DNA of 64,000 nt from Bradyrhizobium commune (GTDB taxonomy: Bacteria > Pseudomonadota > Alphaproteobacteria > Rhizobiales > Xanthobacteraceae). Each line of letters begins with the position of its first letter. Position 1 is the stretch's first letter. The translations under genes were made by a program, and so were the position numbers. The stretch spans positions 1,736,001-1,800,000 of the forward strand of contig NZ_CP061379.1 in the NCBI RefSeq assembly GCF_015624505.1, given 5' to 3'. Positions 24,619 to 33,505 of this stretch are shown here, piece after piece. The notes below the pieces were generated by a model that saw only the letters and a list, made by a program, of their open reading frames with translations, had not been told where the DNA came from and made no database searches.

Positions 24619-27600
24619 TCAGGCCTTCGTCTGCACCGCTGGCTTCACGGCCGCCGCCGGCTTCTTGCGCGAGCCGAGCCAGTTCTCGAACCGCTGCACC
24701 ACCACGAAGAAGGCCGGCACGAACAGCACCGCGAGGCAGGTCGAGGCCAGCATGCCGGAGAACACCGTGATGCCGATCGACTTGCGCGCGCTGGCGCCGG
24801 CGCCGGTCGCGATCACCAGCGGCACCACGCCGAGGATGAAGGCGAACGACGTCATCAGGATCGGGCGGAAGCGGGCGCGCGCCGCCTCGATCGCACTTTC
24901 CAGCACCGGCTTGCCGTCGCGGCCGTGCAGCTCGAGCCCGACCTCGACGATCAGGATCGCGTTCTTGGCCGACAGCGCGATCAGGAGGATCAGGCCGATC
25001 TGGCAGTAGAGGTTGTTGTCGATCTTCAAGCCGTTGAGGATCAGCATCGGCCCGAGCAGCGACAACGGCACCGCGAGGATCACCGAGATCGGCGCATACC
25101 AGCTCTCATACTGGCCGGCGAGCACGAGATAGACCAGCAGCATCGCGAGCCCGAACACCCAGTAGATCTGGTTACTGACCGCCTTCTCCTGATAGGACAT
25201 CGCGGTCCATTCGAAGCCGGTGCCGGGCGGCAGCGTCTTGTCGCCGATCTCCTCCATCAGCTTCAGCGACTGGCCGGAGGAATAGCCCTGCGCCGGCAGG
25301 CCGACGATGGTCGAGGAGGGATAGAGATTGTAGAGGCTGATCAGCGATGGGCCGGTGACCGGGGTGATCGTGGCGACGGTGCCGATCGGGACCATGTTGC
25401 CGTCCTGGTTGCGCACCTGCATGTTGGCGATGTCGCGCTCGGTGACGCGGAACGCCGGATCGGCCTGGGTGTAGACCTGGAACACGCGGCCGAACTTGTT
25501 GAACTGGTTGACATAGGACGAGCCGAGATAGGTCGACAGCGCCGAGAACACCGCATCCGTCGTCACGTGCAGGGTCTGGGTCTTGACGCGGTCGATCTCG
25601 ACGTTGAATTGCGGCACCGCCGAGCGGAACGAGGACGAGACGCGCTGCAGCGCGCTCTGGCTCTGGGCGTTGCTGACCATCGCCCCGGTGATGGCTTGCA
25701 GCTTGCCGAAATCGCTGTTGCCGTCGCGCAATTCGACCTGCATCGAGAAGCCGGCGGCGTTGCCGATGCCCTGGATCGGCGGCGGCGGCAGCACCAGCGT
25801 GCGTGCCTCCATGATCACCGCAAGCTTGTCGTTCAACCCGTACACCAGCGAACGCAGGTCCTCGCCGGGGCCTTTGCGCGCGCTCCAGTCCTTCAGGATG
25901 ATGTAGGCGACGCCGGCGTTGGCAAGGCTCGCGCTGCTGTCAAGCGCGGAGATGCCGGCAATCGTGATGACCTGCTGGACACCCGGCGTCTCCTTGATGA
26001 TCTCGCTCGCTCTGTCGAGCACCTTCTGGGTCCGTTCGAGCGAGGCGCCGTCGGGCAGCTGGATGGCGGCGATCAGATAACCCTGGTCCTCGATCGGCAG
26101 GAAGCCGGTCGGCACCCGCGACAGGCCGTAGCCGCTGAGTCCGATCACCACCAGTGCAAATGCGACGGAGACGGTCGCGTGCTTGACCAGGAAGGTGATC
26201 AGCCGCGTGTAGCCGCGCTCGACCCGGTCATAGACGTTGTTGAAGCCGCGATAGAAGAAGTTGCGCTGCTCCGGCGGCACCGTGGGCCGCAGCCACAGCG
26301 CGCACTGGGTCGGCTTCAAGGTCGCCGCGTTGATGGCCGACAGCAGCGCGGTCGCCGCGATCACCAGCGCGAATTGCGAGTAGATGCGGCCGGTGAGGCC
26401 GGCGAGGAACGAGGCCGGCAGGAACACCGAGATCAGCACCAGCGTGATGCCGACGATCGGCGCGAACAGCTGGTCCATCGCCCTGATCGCGGCGTCATGG
26501 CCGTTCATGCCCTGCTCGATATTGTGGGCGGCGCCTTCGACCACGACGATGGCGTCATCGACGACGATGCCGATCGCGAGCACGATCGCAAACAGCGTCG
26601 ACATGTTGATGGTGAAGCCGAGCGCCGCCATCGCGGCGAAGGCGCCGATGATGGTCACCGGCACCGTCGTTGCCGGCACCAGCATCGCGCGCCAGTCCTG
26701 CAAGAACACCAGGATCACGACCAGCACCAGCAGGCCGGCCTCGATCAGGGTCATGTAGACCTCGTGCACCGAGGCTTCCACGAACTTGGTGGTGTCGAAC
26801 GGCGTGTCGTATTTGATGCCTTCCGGAAATCGCTTGGCGAGCTCCGTCATCTTCTTCTCGACGGCCCGCTCGACTTCGAGCGCGTTGGCGCCCGGCGACT
26901 GGAACACGCCGATGCCGGTGGCGGGCTGTTTGTTGAGCGAGAAGATCTGGCTGTAGGTCTGCGCGCCGAGCTCGACCCAGCCGACGTCGCGCACGCGCGT
27001 GACGTCGCCGCTGGTGCCGGTCTTGACGATGATGTTCTCGAACTGGCCGGTGTCGTCGAGCCGGCCGTTGACGTTGAGCGTGTACTGGAACGCCTGTCCC
27101 GGTGGCGTCGGCGGCGCGCCGACCTGGCCGGCCGAGACCTGCTGGCTCTGCTGCTGGATCGCCTGGATGACGTCCTGCGGCACCAATCCGCGCGCTTGCA
27201 GCTTGTTCGGATCGAGCCACACCCGCATCGAATATTGGCCGGCGCCGAACACCGTGACGTTGCCGACGCCGGGCAGGCGCGACAGCTCGTCGCGCAGATT
27301 GATCGTGGCGTAGTTGCTCAAAAACAGGCTGTCGAACCGCGAGTCCGGCGAGGTCAGCGTCACGAACAGCAGGATCGAGGTCGATCTCTTCTGGACAGTG
27401 ACGCCCTGGTTCTGCACCGACGAGGGCAATTGCGACAGCGCGCTGGAGACACGGTTCTGCACCAGCACCTGCGCGAAATTGAGGTCGGTGCCGATCTTGA
27501 AGGTCACGGTCAGCGTATAGGTGCCGTCGGAGCCGCTGTAGGACTGCATGTAGAGCATGTCCTCGACGCCGTTGACCTGTTGTTCGATCGGCAAGGCCAC

Positions 27601-27783
27601 GGTGTCGATCACGGTCTTGGCGCTGGCGCCGGGATAGCGCGTGGTGACCTGCACGGTCGGCGGCACCACGTCCGGATATTGCGCGATCGCGAGGTTGAAC
27701 AGCGCCACGCCGCCGATCAGGATCATCAGCAGTGCGATGACGTTCGAGAGGACCGGCCGCTCGATGAAGAACTTTGAGATCAT
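24619..27783 (-). CDS. RND efflux pump, HAE1 (AcrB/MexF) type
   Basis: 1054 residues, typical of hydrophobe/amphiphile exporters. It uses the proton gradient to expel drugs or solvents from the inner membrane and periplasm. Two sets of transmembrane helices flank large periplasmic loops. The proton-relay motif GIVVDDAIVVVEG is in the fourth membrane helix. The gene begins 13 bp after the adaptor gene upstream, so they are one operon. It ends 3 bp from the convergent kup stop, with no room for a terminator. Confidence 0.95.
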   Translation of the reverse strand: MISKFFIERPVLSNVIALLMILIGGVALFNLAIAQYPDVVPPTVQVTTRYPGASAKTVIDTVALPIEQQVNGVEDMLYMQSYSGSDGTYTLTVTFKIGTDLNFAQVLVQNRVSSALSQLPSSVQNQGVTVQKRSTSILLFVTLTSPDSRFDSLFLSNYATINLRDELSRLPGVGNVTVFGAGQYSMRVWLDPNKLQARGLVPQDVIQAIQQQSQQVSAGQVGAPPTPPGQAFQYTLNVNGRLDDTGQFENIIVKTGTSGDVTRVRDVGWVELGAQTYSQIFSLNKQPATGIGVFQSPGANALEVERAVEKKMTELAKRFPEGIKYDTPFDTTKFVEASVHEVYMTLIEAGLLVLVVILVFLQDWRAMLVPATTVPVTIIGAFAAMAALGFTINMSTLFAIVLAIGIVVDDAIVVVEGAAHNIEQGMNGHDAAIRAMDQLFAPIVGITLVLISVFLPASFLAGLTGRIYSQFALVIAATALLSAINAATLKPTQCALWLRPTVPPEQRNFFYRGFNNVYDRVERGYTRLITFLVKHATVSVAFALVVIGLSGYGLSRVPTGFLPIEDQGYLIAAIQLPDGASLERTQKVLDRASEIIKETPGVQQVITIAGISALDSSASLANAGVAYIILKDWSARKGPGEDLRSLVYGLNDKLAVIMEARTLVLPPPPIQGIGNAAGFSMQVELRDGNSDFGKLQAITGAMVSNAQSQSALQRVSSSFRSAVPQFNVEIDRVKTQTLHVTTDAVFSALSTYLGSSYVNQFNKFGRVFQVYTQADPAFRVTERDIANMQVRNQDGNMVPIGTVATITPVTGPSLISLYNLYPSSTIVGLPAQGYSSGQSLKLMEEIGDKTLPPGTGFEWTAMSYQEKAVSNQIYWVFGLAMLLVYLVLAGQYESWYAPISVILAVPLSLLGPMLILNGLKIDNNLYCQIGLILLIALSAKNAILIVEVGLELHGRDGKPVLESAIEAARARFRPILMTSFAFILGVVPLVIATGAGASARKSIGITVFSGMLASTCLAVLFVPAFFVVVQRFENWLGSRKKPAAAVKPAVQTKA

Positions 27784-27796
27784 GGCGGGCGGCCTC

Positions 27797-28990
27797 TTAC
27801 TTGCTCGCGGCCTGCGGCAGCTCGATCTTCGTCACCTGCGGATCGACCTTCTGGCCGGGGATCACCCGGAGCAGACCAGCGATGACCACGCGGTCGTCCG
27901 GCTTCAGCCCGCTTTGGATCACGCGCAGGCCGTTGTCGGATGAACCGATCTGCACCTTGCGCTGCTCGACGACATTGTCGGCGTTGACCACCAGGAGATA
28001 GCGACCGCTCTGGTCGCTGCCGAGCGCGGCGTCGGGGACGAGGAGGGCATTCTTGTCCTGGTCGAAGGGGACGCGGACGCGGGCGAAATAGCCGGGCAGC
28101 AGCACCCGCTTGTCGTTGGGCACGAGACCACGCACCGCGAGCGTGCCCGTCGATGAATTGAGAGTCGGTGCGACGTAGTCGAGGTGGCCTTCATGCGGAT
28201 AGCCGGTCTCGGTCTGAAGGCCGACTTGAATTGGGAATTGCTTGAGGTCGGCCGACGTCAGGCCGCGGCGTTGTGCCTCGGCGCGAATGCGCAGCACGTC
28301 CTGCTCGTTGACGGTGAAGTTCACCCAGATCGGGTCCATCGCGACGATGGTGGCGAGCTGGGTCGGGGAGGAGACGCCGACGAGCTCGCCGATCGAGACC
28401 ATATGCGCGCTGACGATACCGTCGAACGGCGCGCTCACTTTGGTGTAGCCGTAATTGACCTCGGCGATCCTGGTGTTGGCCTGGGCCTGCTGGAGATTGG
28501 CCTGGGCGTTGTCGCGGTTGGATGTCGATGTGTCGAGGGTGGCCTGCGACACGGCCTGGCGCTGCACCAGATCGACCTGCCGCTTGTAGTCGAGCTCCGC
28601 CTGCTTGAGCGAGGCCTGTGCGCCGGCCTCGGCCGCCTGCGCCTGGTCGAGCTTGAGCTTGTAGGTCTCCGGCTCGATCGTGAACAGCTGGGTGCCCTGC
28701 TTGACGAAAGTGCCGTCGGTGTAGTCGATCGATTGCAGGAAGCCCTGCACGCGCGCGACGAGATCGACGCTCTTGATCGGCGCGGTGTTGCCTGTCGCCT
28801 CGACATAGCGCGTGACCGGACGCTGCACCGGCGTGGCAACGTCCACCCTGGGCGGGGGCGGCGCCACGAAGGTGTTCTTGTCCTCGCAGCCGGCGAGCAC
28901 GGTCATGGCCACTGCTGCGGCCAGCGCCCGCCCGATAGGTCTCCGCTCTCCGTTGCGCCGTGCGGGAGATGCGAGATTCACGCAGGTCAT
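27797..28990 (-). CDS. RND efflux periplasmic adaptor lipoprotein
   Basis: 397 residues from the ATG at 28990; a longer frame to 29122 crosses a region with no signal peptide and was rejected. The N-terminus after about 20 residues reads LAAAVAMTVLAGC, a lipobox, so the protein should be anchored as a lipoprotein. Then follow a barrel-sandwich hybrid, an alpha hairpin (residues about 115-200, rich in Ala/Gln) and beta-barrel segments. It links the RND pump to an outer-membrane channel; no channel gene lies in the operon. Confidence 0.92.
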   Translation of the reverse strand: MTCVNLASPARRNGERRPIGRALAAAVAMTVLAGCEDKNTFVAPPPPRVDVATPVQRPVTRYVEATGNTAPIKSVDLVARVQGFLQSIDYTDGTFVKQGTQLFTIEPETYKLKLDQAQAAEAGAQASLKQAELDYKRQVDLVQRQAVSQATLDTSTSNRDNAQANLQQAQANTRIAEVNYGYTKVSAPFDGIVSAHMVSIGELVGVSSPTQLATIVAMDPIWVNFTVNEQDVLRIRAEAQRRGLTSADLKQFPIQVGLQTETGYPHEGHLDYVAPTLNSSTGTLAVRGLVPNDKRVLLPGYFARVRVPFDQDKNALLVPDAALGSDQSGRYLLVVNADNVVEQRKVQIGSSDNGLRVIQSGLKPDDRVVIAGLLRVIPGQKVDPQVTKIELPQAASK

Positions 28991-29214
28991 TCGACGGTCC
29001 CCGGTGGCAATGTGTCGGTGCGGCAGGCTAGCAACAAATCTCTGGCCGTGAAACACCATAGCCATGGCAGACATGGCCCCTGCACCGCAAACCGCCGCCA
29101 TGGCCTTTGACAGTTTTGCCATGACAAAGCGCTTTCACCGAGCGCATGATCGACCACAATTGTGTCAAAGGCCGTGTGACGGAAATGAGCGGTCGGAAGA
29201 AGAGGTTGGGCGAC

Positions 29215-30006
29215 ATGCCAGCGCGTCTTTGGTCGATCCTTGCCGGGCTTATTCTTGCCGCGACAATTGCCATGCCTGCGCTCGCAGATGGCCTGAAAGA
29301 CGAGATCGCGCCGACCGGCAAGCTCCGCGTTGCGATTGCAATCAGCCCGGCGGGCGGTGCGTTCTGGTCCACCAAGACGGAGGCCGGCTATGCCGGAGTC
29401 CCGGTCGATCTCGGCAAGGAGATGGCCGCGAGACTTGGTGTTGCCGTCGAATATGTCGTGTACCAGAATTCGGGCCAGATCACCGAGGCGGCCGGCAAGA
29501 ACGCCTGGGACGTCACCTTCGTGCCCAAGGATCCCGAGCGCGAGAGCAAAATGCTGTTCGGCCCGATCTATGAGGTGAACGACGCCACCTATATCGTGAA
29601 GCCCGGCTCGAGCGTGACCAATTTTGTCACACTCGACCGGCCAGGCATCAAGGTTGCGGCCGTCAACAACACCACGACGATGCGCGGCGCGATCGCGCAT
29701 CTGAAGAACGCAAAGGTCGCCGGTTACGAGAGCTATGACGAGATAGTTGGTCTATTGCAGAGCGGCGAGATCGATGCCTTTGCGCTCTCGCGCGACAAGC
29801 TCGACAGGATCGCGCTGAAGATTCCGGGCACGCGCGTGCTGGATGAGACGTTCAAGAAGACCGTCACCGCCGTCGCCGTGCCGCTCGGCCACGCCCAGGC
29901 GCAGGCCTTCGTCACCAAATTCATGAAGGATGCGATGACCAACGGCACCTTGCGCAAGGCCTATGACAATAATGGGTTGAAGGGTTCGCCGATCCGGACG
30001 GAGTAG
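29215..30006 (+). CDS. periplasmic solute-binding protein (amino-acid type, PBP2 fold)
   Basis: 263 residues from the ATG at 29215, with GAGG about 9 nt upstream; an alternative start at 29185 gives MSGRKKRLGD. The signal peptide MPARLWSILAGLILAATIA is followed by ADGLKDEIAPTGKLRVAI and VPVDLGKEMAARLGV, the pattern of family 3 extracellular solute-binding proteins. It binds a small solute (perhaps an amino acid) in the periplasm. No permease or ATPase is adjacent, so its transporter is elsewhere or it has a sensing role. Divergent from the RND adaptor. Confidence 0.85.
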   Translation: MPARLWSILAGLILAATIAMPALADGLKDEIAPTGKLRVAIAISPAGGAFWSTKTEAGYAGVPVDLGKEMAARLGVAVEYVVYQNSGQITEAAGKNAWDVTFVPKDPERESKMLFGPIYEVNDATYIVKPGSSVTNFVTLDRPGIKVAAVNNTTTMRGAIAHLKNAKVAGYESYDEIVGLLQSGEIDAFALSRDKLDRIALKIPGTRVLDETFKKTVTAVAVPLGHAQAQAFVTKFMKDAMTNGTLRKAYDNNGLKGSPIRTE

Positions 30007-30424
30007 GTTCGAGTGTCCTCGATGGGGTTTCGAAGGTTTGGTCATCCGCGAATATCATGACGCGTTAGAGGCCGTCGGCGGCAGCGTGCGTTGCGCGGCG
30101 TTCCCGGTGACGGTCATCGGCTGCGACTTTATCCCGACCGGTGGCGAGCGATCGCCGATCAATTCCTGGCCTCGCTCGACCGACAACATTGATCGGCGAC
30201 GAAGTTGCCAAGCCAACCATTGAGGTTGCGACGGAATTTGATGCAGCGTGGCATGCGCGCATCCTGACAGGAGACCTGCCCTGTCGCGGGGGATCTGCTC
30301 GCAAAGAGTTCCTTCCGGGCAACCGCGCAAAGTGTCGCTTGCGCCAAACTGACACAGACCTGTCACCGGCCGTGTTTAGAATGTTTCTGCTCAAAAACAT
30401 TCTTACTTCCTTCCGGGGCGTCAA
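30007..30424. other. 418-bp intergenic region with one inverted repeat
   Basis: No convincing gene is present; the open frames here lack coding character and start sites. A perfect 12-bp inverted repeat TCGCCGATCAAT (30152-30163) and ATTGATCGGCGA (30188-30199) with a 24-bp spacer is the only structure I see. The last part should hold the promoter of the phosphoesterase gene. Confidence 0.5.
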
Positions 30425-32134
30425 ATGAAAACCAAATTTCTGACGACGGCTGCGATTTTCGCGGCCGCGACGACACTTGCGTGCGCCATTCCGGTGCTCG
30501 CCAGCGATTTTGACCGCGATCATGATCGCGATCATCGCCATCCGCACGACATTCATACGGAAACGCCGATCAAGCATCTTGTTGTCATTTTCAACGAGAA
30601 CCGCTCGTTCGACCATTATTTCGGAACCTATCCGAACGCAGGCAACCCGTCGGGCTCGATCCCCTTCGTGCCGAAACCGCATACGCCGAAGGTCAACAAC
30701 CTCGTCACCGCCAATGTGCTGACGAACAACCCGAACAACAATGCGGCCAACGGCGCCGGCGCGACCGATCCGTTCCGCCTCGACCGTACCCAGGCCAACA
30801 CGAAGTCGCAGAACCACGCCTACACGCCCGAGCAGCAGGCCGTCGACAACGGCAAGGATGACCTGTTCCCGAAATATACCGGCCGCGGCACCACCGGCAG
30901 CACCGGCGCCTTCGGCACCACCGGCCAGGTCATGGGCTATTTCGACGGCAACACCGTCACGGCGTTCTGGAACTACGCCCAGCACTTCGCCATGAGCGAC
31001 AACAACTGGACCGACACGTTCGGTCCGTCGACGCCCGGCATGCTCGAGGTGGTCTCCGGCCAGACCAACGGCGCGCAGAACGTCCTCGGCACCTCGACCC
31101 AGACCGTTCCCGACACCCAGGGCGGCCTGACCCTGATCGGCGACACCGATCCGGGCAACGACGCCTGCTCGACCACGAATCCGGTGTTTGCGACGCTCCT
31201 GATGCAGGGCAAGAATATCGGCGACCTGCTCAATGCCGAGCACATCAGCTGGGGTGGCTTCATGGGCGGCTTCGACCTGACGCTCACGAATACCAACGGC
31301 ACCACGGGCTGCGGGCGCACCACCTTCTCGACCGTCGTCGGTGCGGCCACTGCGGACTACATCCCGCACCACGCCTGGTTCCAATACTACAAGTCGACCG
31401 CCAACTGGACCCATGCGCGGCCGAGCTCGGTGCAAGCGATCGGCCACACCCATGACCTCAATGGCAAGGTCGATCCGGCCAACCACAATTACGACCTCGA
31501 GGATTTCTACGCTGTGATGAAGGCCGGTCATCTCCCGGCGGTCTCCTACATCAAGATGCCGGCCTACCAGGACGGTCATGCCGGCTACTCCGACCCGCTC
31601 GACGAGCAGTTCGGCAATGTCGATCTGATCAACGCTCTCCAGAAGCTGCCCGAGTGGCGCGAGACCGCCGTCATCATCACCTATGACGACTCCGACGGTT
31701 GGTACGACCACCAGTACATCGCTCCGAAGAGCGCCTCGTACGATCCGACCGCCGATCAGGTCAACGGTCCCGGCAAGTGCGGCCTTGGTGCGACCCAGCA
31801 GCCGGCGCCGAAGGGTCTGAACGGTCAGCCGGTGAACGGCCGCTGCGGTCCGGGCACCCGCGTTCCCTTCATCGTCATCTCGCCCTACGCCAAGACGAAC
31901 TTCGTCAGCCACACCTACATCTCGCAGGCGTCGGTGGTGCGGTTCATCGAGGACAACTGGCTGCATGGCCAGCGTCTGGGCGGTGGCTCGTTCGATGCTA
32001 CGGCCGGATCGATCATGGACATGTTCGACTTCGATCAGGACCACAGCCACGACTTCCGTACCGACGCGCTGTTCCTCGATCCGAGCACCGGTGTGGTCAT
32101 GGTCAGCCCGCCGGACGACCATCATCATCACTAG
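30425..32134 (+). CDS. secreted phosphoesterase (phospholipase C/acid phosphatase family)
   Basis: 569 residues with a clear signal peptide (KTKFLTTAAIFAAATTLACA, cleaved near ALAS). The N-terminal mature end is rich in Asp/Arg/His (DRDHDRDHRHPHD). The catalytic alkaline-phosphatase-like domain begins with KHLVVIFNENRSFDHYFGTYP, the E-N-R-S-F-D-H-Y-F-G signature of the phosphoesterase/phospholipase C family (PF04185), whose Glu, Asn and nearby Asp bind metal. ITYDDSDGWYDH and GTRVPFIVISPYAK are further conserved segments. The C-terminus ends in DDHHHH. It acts outside the cytoplasm on phosphoesters, possibly phospholipids. A di-heme peroxidase gene starts 16 bp downstream. Confidence 0.9.
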   Translation: MKTKFLTTAAIFAAATTLACAIPVLASDFDRDHDRDHRHPHDIHTETPIKHLVVIFNENRSFDHYFGTYPNAGNPSGSIPFVPKPHTPKVNNLVTANVLTNNPNNNAANGAGATDPFRLDRTQANTKSQNHAYTPEQQAVDNGKDDLFPKYTGRGTTGSTGAFGTTGQVMGYFDGNTVTAFWNYAQHFAMSDNNWTDTFGPSTPGMLEVVSGQTNGAQNVLGTSTQTVPDTQGGLTLIGDTDPGNDACSTTNPVFATLLMQGKNIGDLLNAEHISWGGFMGGFDLTLTNTNGTTGCGRTTFSTVVGAATADYIPHHAWFQYYKSTANWTHARPSSVQAIGHTHDLNGKVDPANHNYDLEDFYAVMKAGHLPAVSYIKMPAYQDGHAGYSDPLDEQFGNVDLINALQKLPEWRETAVIITYDDSDGWYDHQYIAPKSASYDPTADQVNGPGKCGLGATQQPAPKGLNGQPVNGRCGPGTRVPFIVISPYAKTNFVSHTYISQASVVRFIEDNWLHGQRLGGGSFDATAGSIMDMFDFDQDHSHDFRTDALFLDPSTGVVMVSPPDDHHHH

Positions 32135-32150
32135 TCCTACAGGACGTCAT

Positions 32151-33497
32151 ATGCACAGCCGCGCTTTGTGGCTCCTCGGCGCCGGCCTGCTCTCGCTGGC
32201 CGGCGCTGTCTTTGCGGTCGAGACGCAGGGACTGGCCGAGGCGAACTCGATTGGCCTCAATCCGAACCCCGTTCATCTCTATCGCCCGCCGGTCGAGCCG
32301 CTCTCGGCCATGGCGCAGCTCGGCAAGGAAATTTTCTACGACGTGTCGCTGTCGTCCTCCGGTGCGCTGTCATGTGGCTCTTGTCACAGCCCGGAACACG
32401 CCTATGGGCCGCCCAATGACGGACCGGTGATGCTCGGCGGCGCCGACCTGTCGCGCCAAGGCGCGCGCGCCGTTCCGTCGCTGACTTATCTCGAGCGCCA
32501 TCCGAATTTCAGCATCGGCCCCGACAAGGGCGACGACGACAACGTCATCGACCTTGCGCAGATGGCGGCGCTCGGCCAGAAGACCGCGCGCACGACGAAA
32601 ACCGCGGGCGGGAACACTGCGTCGGCGCAAAACATCGTGCCGCAGGGCGGCCTGTTCTGGGATGGCCGCGCCGAGACGCTCCAGGATCAGGCGCTGTTTC
32701 CGCTGCTCGATCCCAACGAGATGGACGGCGGCAGCGCCGAGATCGTCGTGGACAAGCTGCGCCGCGCGCCTTACGTCAACCGCTTCGTCGAGTTGTTTGG
32801 CGCCGGCGTGCTCAAAAACCAGCGGCTCCTGATCGCGGAGGCGATGTTCGCTGTGGCGCGTTATCAACTCGAGGAGCCGAGCTTCCATCCCTACGACAGC
32901 AAATTCGACTACTGGCTCGAGGGCAGGGCGCGGCTGTCCGAGAGCGAGCTGCGCGGGCTGCAATTGTTCAACGATCCCGACAAGGCCAATTGTGCCGGCT
33001 GCCATACCTCGGCGCCAACGCGCGACGGCTTGCCGCCGCTCTTCACCGACCATCAATACGAGGCGCTCGGCGCGCCGCGCAATGCCGCGCTCGCGAACAA
33101 TCGCGACCCGAATTATTTCGACCTCGGCGTCTGCGGCCCGCAGCGCACCGACGTTGCCGAGCAGACGCAGTATTGCGGCATGTTCCTGACGCCGACACTG
33201 CGCAACACCGCGACCCGCCACGCCTTCTTCCACAACGGGGTCTTCAGCACGCTCGAACAGGTGATGGATTTCTACAATTTCCGCGACACCGATCCGGACA
33301 AGGTGTTCCGGCGCGCCGCCGACGGCACGGTGCAGAAATACGACGACATTCCACAAAAATATCACGCCAATGTCGATGTGACCGATCCGCCCTTCGATCG
33401 TCACCTCGGCGACAAACCGGCGATGACGGATCAGGACATGGTGGACATCATCGCCTTCCTGAAGACGCTGACGGACGGCTACAAGCCGGAAAAGTAG
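32151..33497 (+). CDS. di-heme cytochrome c peroxidase/MauG family protein
   Basis: 448 residues with signal peptide (MHSRALWLLGAGLLSLAGA). Two heme-c motifs, CGSCH (Cys75, Cys78, His79) and CAGCH (Cys281, Cys284, His285), mark the two cytochrome domains of the CcpA/MauG family. A HNGVFSTLEQVMDFYN segment near the C-terminus resembles the conserved region of this group. Such enzymes reduce H2O2 in the periplasm or, as MauG, oxidise residues of a partner protein. It follows the phosphoesterase by 16 bp with AGGA upstream, so the genes are likely co-expressed. Confidence 0.9.
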   Translation: MHSRALWLLGAGLLSLAGAVFAVETQGLAEANSIGLNPNPVHLYRPPVEPLSAMAQLGKEIFYDVSLSSSGALSCGSCHSPEHAYGPPNDGPVMLGGADLSRQGARAVPSLTYLERHPNFSIGPDKGDDDNVIDLAQMAALGQKTARTTKTAGGNTASAQNIVPQGGLFWDGRAETLQDQALFPLLDPNEMDGGSAEIVVDKLRRAPYVNRFVELFGAGVLKNQRLLIAEAMFAVARYQLEEPSFHPYDSKFDYWLEGRARLSESELRGLQLFNDPDKANCAGCHTSAPTRDGLPPLFTDHQYEALGAPRNAALANNRDPNYFDLGVCGPQRTDVAEQTQYCGMFLTPTLRNTATRHAFFHNGVFSTLEQVMDFYNFRDTDPDKVFRRAADGTVQKYDDIPQKYHANVDVTDPPFDRHLGDKPAMTDQDMVDIIAFLKTLTDGYKPEK

Positions 33498-33505
33498 GGT
33501 TTCCC

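Noticed and set aside
24925..27777. 950-residue plus-strand frame opposite the RND pump
   Set aside because: Shadow of the RND gene with repetitive charged composition; no start signal or motif
30141..30428. 95-residue plus-strand frame in the gap before the phosphoesterase
   Set aside because: No ribosome site, overlaps the next gene start and shows no motif
30065..32131. 688-residue minus-strand frame opposite the phosphoesterase
   Set aside because: Shadow frame; Val/Gly/Arg-rich with no domains
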